Source: JAJFFW01 sp963922595 (GTDB lineage: Bacteria > Pseudomonadota > Alphaproteobacteria > Caulobacterales > Parvularculaceae). From it: DNA of 35,039 nt. The stretch is taken from contig CAWUIM010000031.1 in the NCBI GenBank assembly GCA_963922595.1, positions 1 to 35,039 on the forward strand. The letters are read 5' to 3'. How positions within the stretch are numbered: position 1 is the first letter of the stretch; each line of letters starts with the position of its first letter. Positions 32,501-35,039 of the stretch are shown piece after piece. The notes under the pieces were generated by a model that worked only from the letters and a program-made list of their open reading frames with translations, was not told the DNA's origin and ran no database searches. The position numbers were made by a program, and so were the translations under genes.

Positions 32501-34352
32501 GTTGGGCCTCGGCCACACATGGCGCGACGTCGCCGATTATCTTTGTGACAAAGGGTATGCCGTTTACGTCAGCGAATGGCATCCGATCCTGCGCTACGGC
32601 ATTCGCCATGACTGGCGTCGCGTTGAGCGCTATCCCGGCGTTGAGATGCAGCCGGACGCATGGGGCAACTTGCTCGCCTTCCGCGACGACCCGGGATATG
32701 ATGCCGTAAGGGAAGCGTTTGAGAGCTTGCTTAAGAAGCGAGACAAGCCTGACCCGGACGCCCGGAGCCTCCCAAAAGCAGCAAAACAGAACGAAGGCGC
32801 GAAAACAAAAGCTGTCCCAGCAAAACCTATCGCGAAAACGCCCCAAAAAGCAGCGGGCGAAACCAAGGCTCAGCCGCAAAAAGCAGCGCCGATTAAGCGC
32901 CCCTTCTATGCGCCGTTCGGAGAATGGCTGAGACGGCGCAGTCCGCGCATTTTCTCCCTGGTGAGATTTGCGCGGCGAGCCGTCGCTGGCTTTTTAAGGC
33001 GCGGCGTGTGGACGTTGCCTCTGCTCATCGGCATTGCAGCGATCGCCGTCATGGGCGCGTTGCAGAACGACGCCATGACGCGCCTGTCGATTTTAGGTGT
33101 TGGCGCGTTCGCCGCCGCTATGGTTTCAATCCTTTATCTTGGCTTGCGCCTCTATCAATATGTAAACGCACTTTCCGGCGAAATTGCTCAACTGCGAAAA
33201 TCACTTAAGTCGGAAACGGAAAAAAACCGCACAAAAACTAACGATGTACTCGCGACAAACCGGCGCCTGGCCGAAAACGCGCTGAAAACGAGCAATCGGC
33301 TAAAAAAGAATTTTAGCGCCACCGTCGCGAAACAAAATAAAGACATTCAGTCGCTCAACAGGACCAGGATTTCGGCGCAAAAAGACCTGGAGCGCAAAAT
33401 CGCGACTGGCCTTGATCTTCAAGCGTCGGCGCTAACCACCGTAACAGCCCGCCTGACCAATCATGAAGCGGATTTGAGCAAGCAGAAGCACGCGCTCAAT
33501 GCGCAAAATAAAATCCGGATATCCGCGCAGAAAACCCTCGAAAAGGAGATCAACCGCCTCCAGTCAACATTAGACAATGACAAGGCTGCGTTTGCGCAAT
33601 CGCAAAAGGAAATACACGCACTCGCCGCTCAGTCGGTCTCGCTCGATATGCTCGCCGTTATGAGAGCGATGAGGCCGCTTTGGCTAGGCGGAAGTTCAGT
33701 GGAACGCCTGAACAGCGAGAACGACAAGGAGCATGGGCATGGTCTCCTAATGGCGTTGCTGATCGACGAAGAGAAAAAGCAACCGGGACTGCTCGCCAAT
33801 AAAACCCTGATCGAAATCGGCACGACGCGAGAGCATATGCTGGGTCAGAAATCGACACAAAAACTTGCGATATTCACGATGGCGATGGAGATGAACTTTG
33901 TCAGCGTTGATATGGACGAGAAAAATACGACCGCTGTAAACAGCATGATGCCGTACATTAATCCGGCGGCGAACGCCAAAACGGAACAGGGCGAACACTT
34001 CCTAAAGGCTTTTGACGAGCCGCTGGACTATGTCTATCTCGACGCCTTCGACATTCACCACGACCATCATAGCGACGAACGCCACCGTACCTATCAAAAA
34101 GTTCTGAATACTGAGATCACAGACGCCGCATGCTGGGAAATGCACCGACAATGCGCTGAAGCAATTATCAAAAAGATGGTCGTCGGCGGGATCGTGGCTC
34201 TTGACGACACCTGGACCGGTGCTGATGGACGATATGAAGGCAAGGGAAAATTAGCTGCCCCTCTATTGTTGGAGAATGGATTCGAAATTGCTGCTTCCAC
34301 ACAAGAAACGCTTTGCCTGAAGCGCGTAGCGTCCGTGGCGCAAACAAAATAG
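29565..34352 (+). CDS. giant glycan-modifying protein: GT8-like, GT29-like, DUF115, FkbM, TM pair, coiled coil, methyltransferase
   Basis: A 1595-residue protein. About 15-300 is GT8-like (HILTAGDSAFFDSLLLLIESIY; FLYIDAGVLLNRSL, where DAG replaces DxD). About 335-530 resembles GT29 sialyltransferases: GKSIAIVGPA, IDQHDFVCRVNKY, then RPNTGFTGILTLLDLKPAELFVTGF like the sialyl S motif. About 560-770 is DUF115 (TIIGNGPSL; DPNHFLPEYFGEG). About 825-1040 is an FkbM methyltransferase (IIDVGAHYG; FLKIDVEGFDFSVLKG). A Lys/Ala/Gln-rich linker leads to helices at 1148-1166 and 1175-1196, a coiled coil to about 1358, and a second methyltransferase-like domain (LIEIGTT; LDYVYLDAFD; GGIVALDDTW). Basic residues before the first helix put both ends in the cytosol. 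AGGA supports ATG 29565 over TTG 29562. Confidence 0.7.
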   Translation: MFDTFTTPFLRRNGDPKTLFRHILTAGDSAFFDSLLLLIESIYTHSYQEFYSITIYDLGLTQEQRKTLEEIPRVKLLTFPTRDINDDYIKNYFFKVDMMYLAQYHAPTNFDRTLFLYIDAGVLLNRSLGPIWKQINETGHFITDMADRTAWESTGDNIRLFNTFPDELLESGLDLDFDLLSKSLLRPGILGFKLHAPFFVDVIEKCYTLVQRAPELLRGPKFTNRQLDERADFFQKLKSYQDENDIFACTDEFIGFRHDQFLYTYLIHKAGYDYSSATGVTCDITHAFASRKNLEGGDNRMVTRGDLAGKYNETFLIHRNTVTDSVDVEKLKHWFAFDNEEIADRLRGKSIAIVGPAQHVYESENGALIDQHDFVCRVNKYRKDDKFAKNIGSRCDLLIHCISETEETGGPVSAVDFSTDDPVVLSPYALLDNFDEPSTFQPYYGNLRNFRNYFRKYDYKTFAPSNEDYLRLERELGSRPNTGFTGILTLLDLKPAELFVTGFTFFAGGYHSSYRDETETDVLTKMSDSGFHDQAAQLDYFVRKVANNPRLRMDMALHEIVNKARFDIAKNDKALTIIGNGPSLKGFNFRTLRNQTTVSFNRAYIIYEKENFYPCHYFCIDKAVLLNCLTDIEGLLDSPIQRFVLLDCPETAHLKEHPKVELVGKTKENAPFFGDVATYSLHHLINEGYRAFDVYGCDCSYIEDIDKLNVDVERNEDDPARRIVLKPRKGASDPNHFLPEYFGEGTEYSVPRESNHYKCWEGVKALSDETKSAIVFRTPSKVSHLFSEEKYLDDADQPYFISFLKDNALEIPRAYRAHVDETKIVAKLLSDRKGPQHTIIDVGAHYGIAASFFYDLGWTLFCFEPDAENRKKLTARYKDSPNVTIDTRAVSDQSGEGAAFFTSDESTGISGLHAFRDTHAETAKVDVTTVRDIIAEHKINHVDFLKIDVEGFDFSVLKGVPWAELKPDVIECEFEDAKTLGLGHTWRDVADYLCDKGYAVYVSEWHPILRYGIRHDWRRVERYPGVEMQPDAWGNLLAFRDDPGYDAVREAFESLLKKRDKPDPDARSLPKAAKQNEGAKTKAVPAKPIAKTPQKAAGETKAQPQKAAPIKRPFYAPFGEWLRRRSPRIFSLVRFARRAVAGFLRRGVWTLPLLIGIAAIAVMGALQNDAMTRLSILGVGAFAAAMVSILYLGLRLYQYVNALSGEIAQLRKSLKSETEKNRTKTNDVLATNRRLAENALKTSNRLKKNFSATVAKQNKDIQSLNRTRISAQKDLERKIATGLDLQASALTTVTARLTNHEADLSKQKHALNAQNKIRISAQKTLEKEINRLQSTLDNDKAAFAQSQKEIHALAAQSVSLDMLAVMRAMRPLWLGGSSVERLNSENDKEHGHGLLMALLIDEEKKQPGLLANKTLIEIGTTREHMLGQKSTQKLAIFTMAMEMNFVSVDMDEKNTTAVNSMMPYINPAANAKTEQGEHFLKAFDEPLDYVYLDAFDIHHDHHSDERHRTYQKVLNTEITDAACWEMHRQCAEAIIKKMVVGGIVALDDTWTGADGRYEGKGKLAAPLLLENGFEIAASTQETLCLKRVASVAQTK

Positions 34353-34356
34353 AGTA

Positions 34357-34385
34357 TTCAAAGATGAAATATTGATCATTATACT
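34357..34385 (+). promoter_or_regulatory. candidate promoter of the right-edge methyltransferase
   Basis: TTCAAA (34357-34362) and TATACT (34380-34385) are spaced by 17 bases in an AT-rich gap just after the giant gene. This leaves about 105 bases of leader before the next ATG. The match is moderate. Confidence 0.3.
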
Positions 34386-34500
34386 GAATTACTAGGCTTT
34401 ACTCTTACCAAGAGGGCCGAAAATAGTTAAAACATCAACAGCGAATTTTCCCTCCCCTCCGCGCGGTTCCGTCGGAATTGAAATAGAAAGATAGACCCTC

Positions 34501-35039
34501 ATGACAATCACACAACTCATTCGCGACATAGACAATGGAGTCATTGAAGGTGAGACGATTTCGAATTCCTTTCCTCAAAATTTAACGGGAATGAGCGGCA
34601 GAAAATTCCGTACGCTTGTTGTTGAGTTGGTTCGCAAATCACAGAGAGGCTGCTATCTCGAAATCGGCACCTTCAGGGGCAAGACGATTTTAACGTCTGC
34701 GATTGCTAATCCTGAAAAGGATCATGTCGCCGTAGATAATTTTTCGCAATTTGATAAAGACGGCGAAAATCTTCGGATACTAAACGCAGCGAGTAAGGAC
34801 CTGACGAACTTCAAGATTCACGACCAGGACTATGAAATCATGCTGCGCGAAAGTCGCTTGCCGCAGGCCGGCGTTTACTTCTTCGATGCTTCCCATGATT
34901 ATCGTTCGCAGATTATCGCCTTGATCAACGCGCCTCGCTTCCTCACCGAAGGCGGCGTGATTTTGGTTGACGATACGAATTACCATCACGTCCGTTACGC
35001 ATCATACGACTTTGTGACGGCTTTTCCCGAATTCAAACT
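34501..35039 (+). CDS. SAM-dependent methyltransferase (partial, runs off the right edge)
   Basis: An open frame from ATG 34501 runs to the window end (179 codons) without a stop. The Rossmann marks of a class I methyltransferase are visible: GCYLEIGTFRGKTIL near residues 50-65 for SAM binding, VAVDNFSQF for the acidic second strand, VYFFDASHDYRSQI near 130, and GGVILVDDTNYHH near 152-164. The D-x-S-H and VDDTN blocks are like those of the methyltransferase_24 group, often found in glycan loci. The substrate is unknown. The ribosome-binding site is weak. It resembles the C-terminal domain of the giant protein just upstream in overall layout. Confidence 0.75.
   Translation, partial: MTITQLIRDIDNGVIEGETISNSFPQNLTGMSGRKFRTLVVELVRKSQRGCYLEIGTFRGKTILTSAIANPEKDHVAVDNFSQFDKDGENLRILNAASKDLTNFKIHDQDYEIMLRESRLPQAGVYFFDASHDYRSQIIALINAPRFLTEGGVILVDDTNYHHVRYASYDFVTAFPEFK

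Noticed and set aside
32049..32879. 276-residue frame opposite the FkbM domain
   Set aside because: Antisense to a domain with clear motifs; no motif of its own.
1..35039. tRNA, rRNA, CRISPR, transposase or integrase genes
   Set aside because: None seen when reading both strands; no cloverleaf-like segment, spaced direct repeats or mobile-element protein motifs.

Overview
The window looks like a chromosomal segment of a marine-type alphaproteobacterium. The reasons are the moderate-to-high GC with C/G-ending codons, alphaproteobacterial forms of acetolactate synthase and the FAH-family hydrolase, a DUF2793 protein, and a VPLPA-CTERM sorting-signal protein. A Parvularculales, Hyphomonadales or Rhodobacterales origin would fit, but the genus cannot be fixed from sequence reading alone. 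I saw no rRNA, tRNA, CRISPR array, transposase or integrase.

Layout. (1) 1-3754: the 3' end of a Tyr/Arg/Asp-rich protein with its terminator, then a leftward catabolic or detoxification cluster of zinc-type alcohol dehydrogenase, DoxX-family membrane protein, FAH-family hydrolase and HSL-type esterase. (2) 4007-5475: a rightward trxB-msrA redox-repair pair. (3) 5472-15530: a leftward superoperon ilvD-ilvC-ilvB-ilvH-leuA-leuC-leuD-leuB holding all enzymes from pyruvate to 2-ketoisovalerate and on to 2-ketoisocaproate; only the aminotransferase and threonine deaminase are elsewhere. It carries two leader peptides rich in leucine codons. One lies before ilvD and precedes an intrinsic terminator with a competing antiterminator, a classical transcriptional attenuator. 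The other sits between ilvH and leuA, overlaps the leuA start, and is followed by a helix that would hide the leuA initiation region, which suggests translational attenuation of the leuACDB half. (4) 15573-16449: a VPLPA-CTERM exported protein with its own promoter and terminator.

(5) 16664-35039: a surface-glycan locus. It includes a 933-aa GT2/DUF115 fusion, an SGNH-like protein paired with an MBOAT acyltransferase (probable glycan O-acylation), a Wzm/Wzt-type ABC exporter, a DUF2793 tail-fibre-like protein, a 955-aa GT2/GT-B/jelly-roll fusion, a CgeB-like glycosyltransferase, a 1595-aa membrane-anchored protein, and a partial SAM methyltransferase at the right edge. The 1595-aa protein appears to join a GT8-like domain, a GT29-like sialyltransferase domain, a DUF115 domain, an FkbM methyltransferase, two membrane helices, a long coiled coil and a second methyltransferase. 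Together these point to assembly, decoration (methylation, acylation) and export of a complex polysaccharide.

The most interesting items are the two-tier attenuation of the ilv-leu operon and the giant multi-enzyme glycan protein. All domain and RNA-structure assignments were made by eye, without database searches or folding software.
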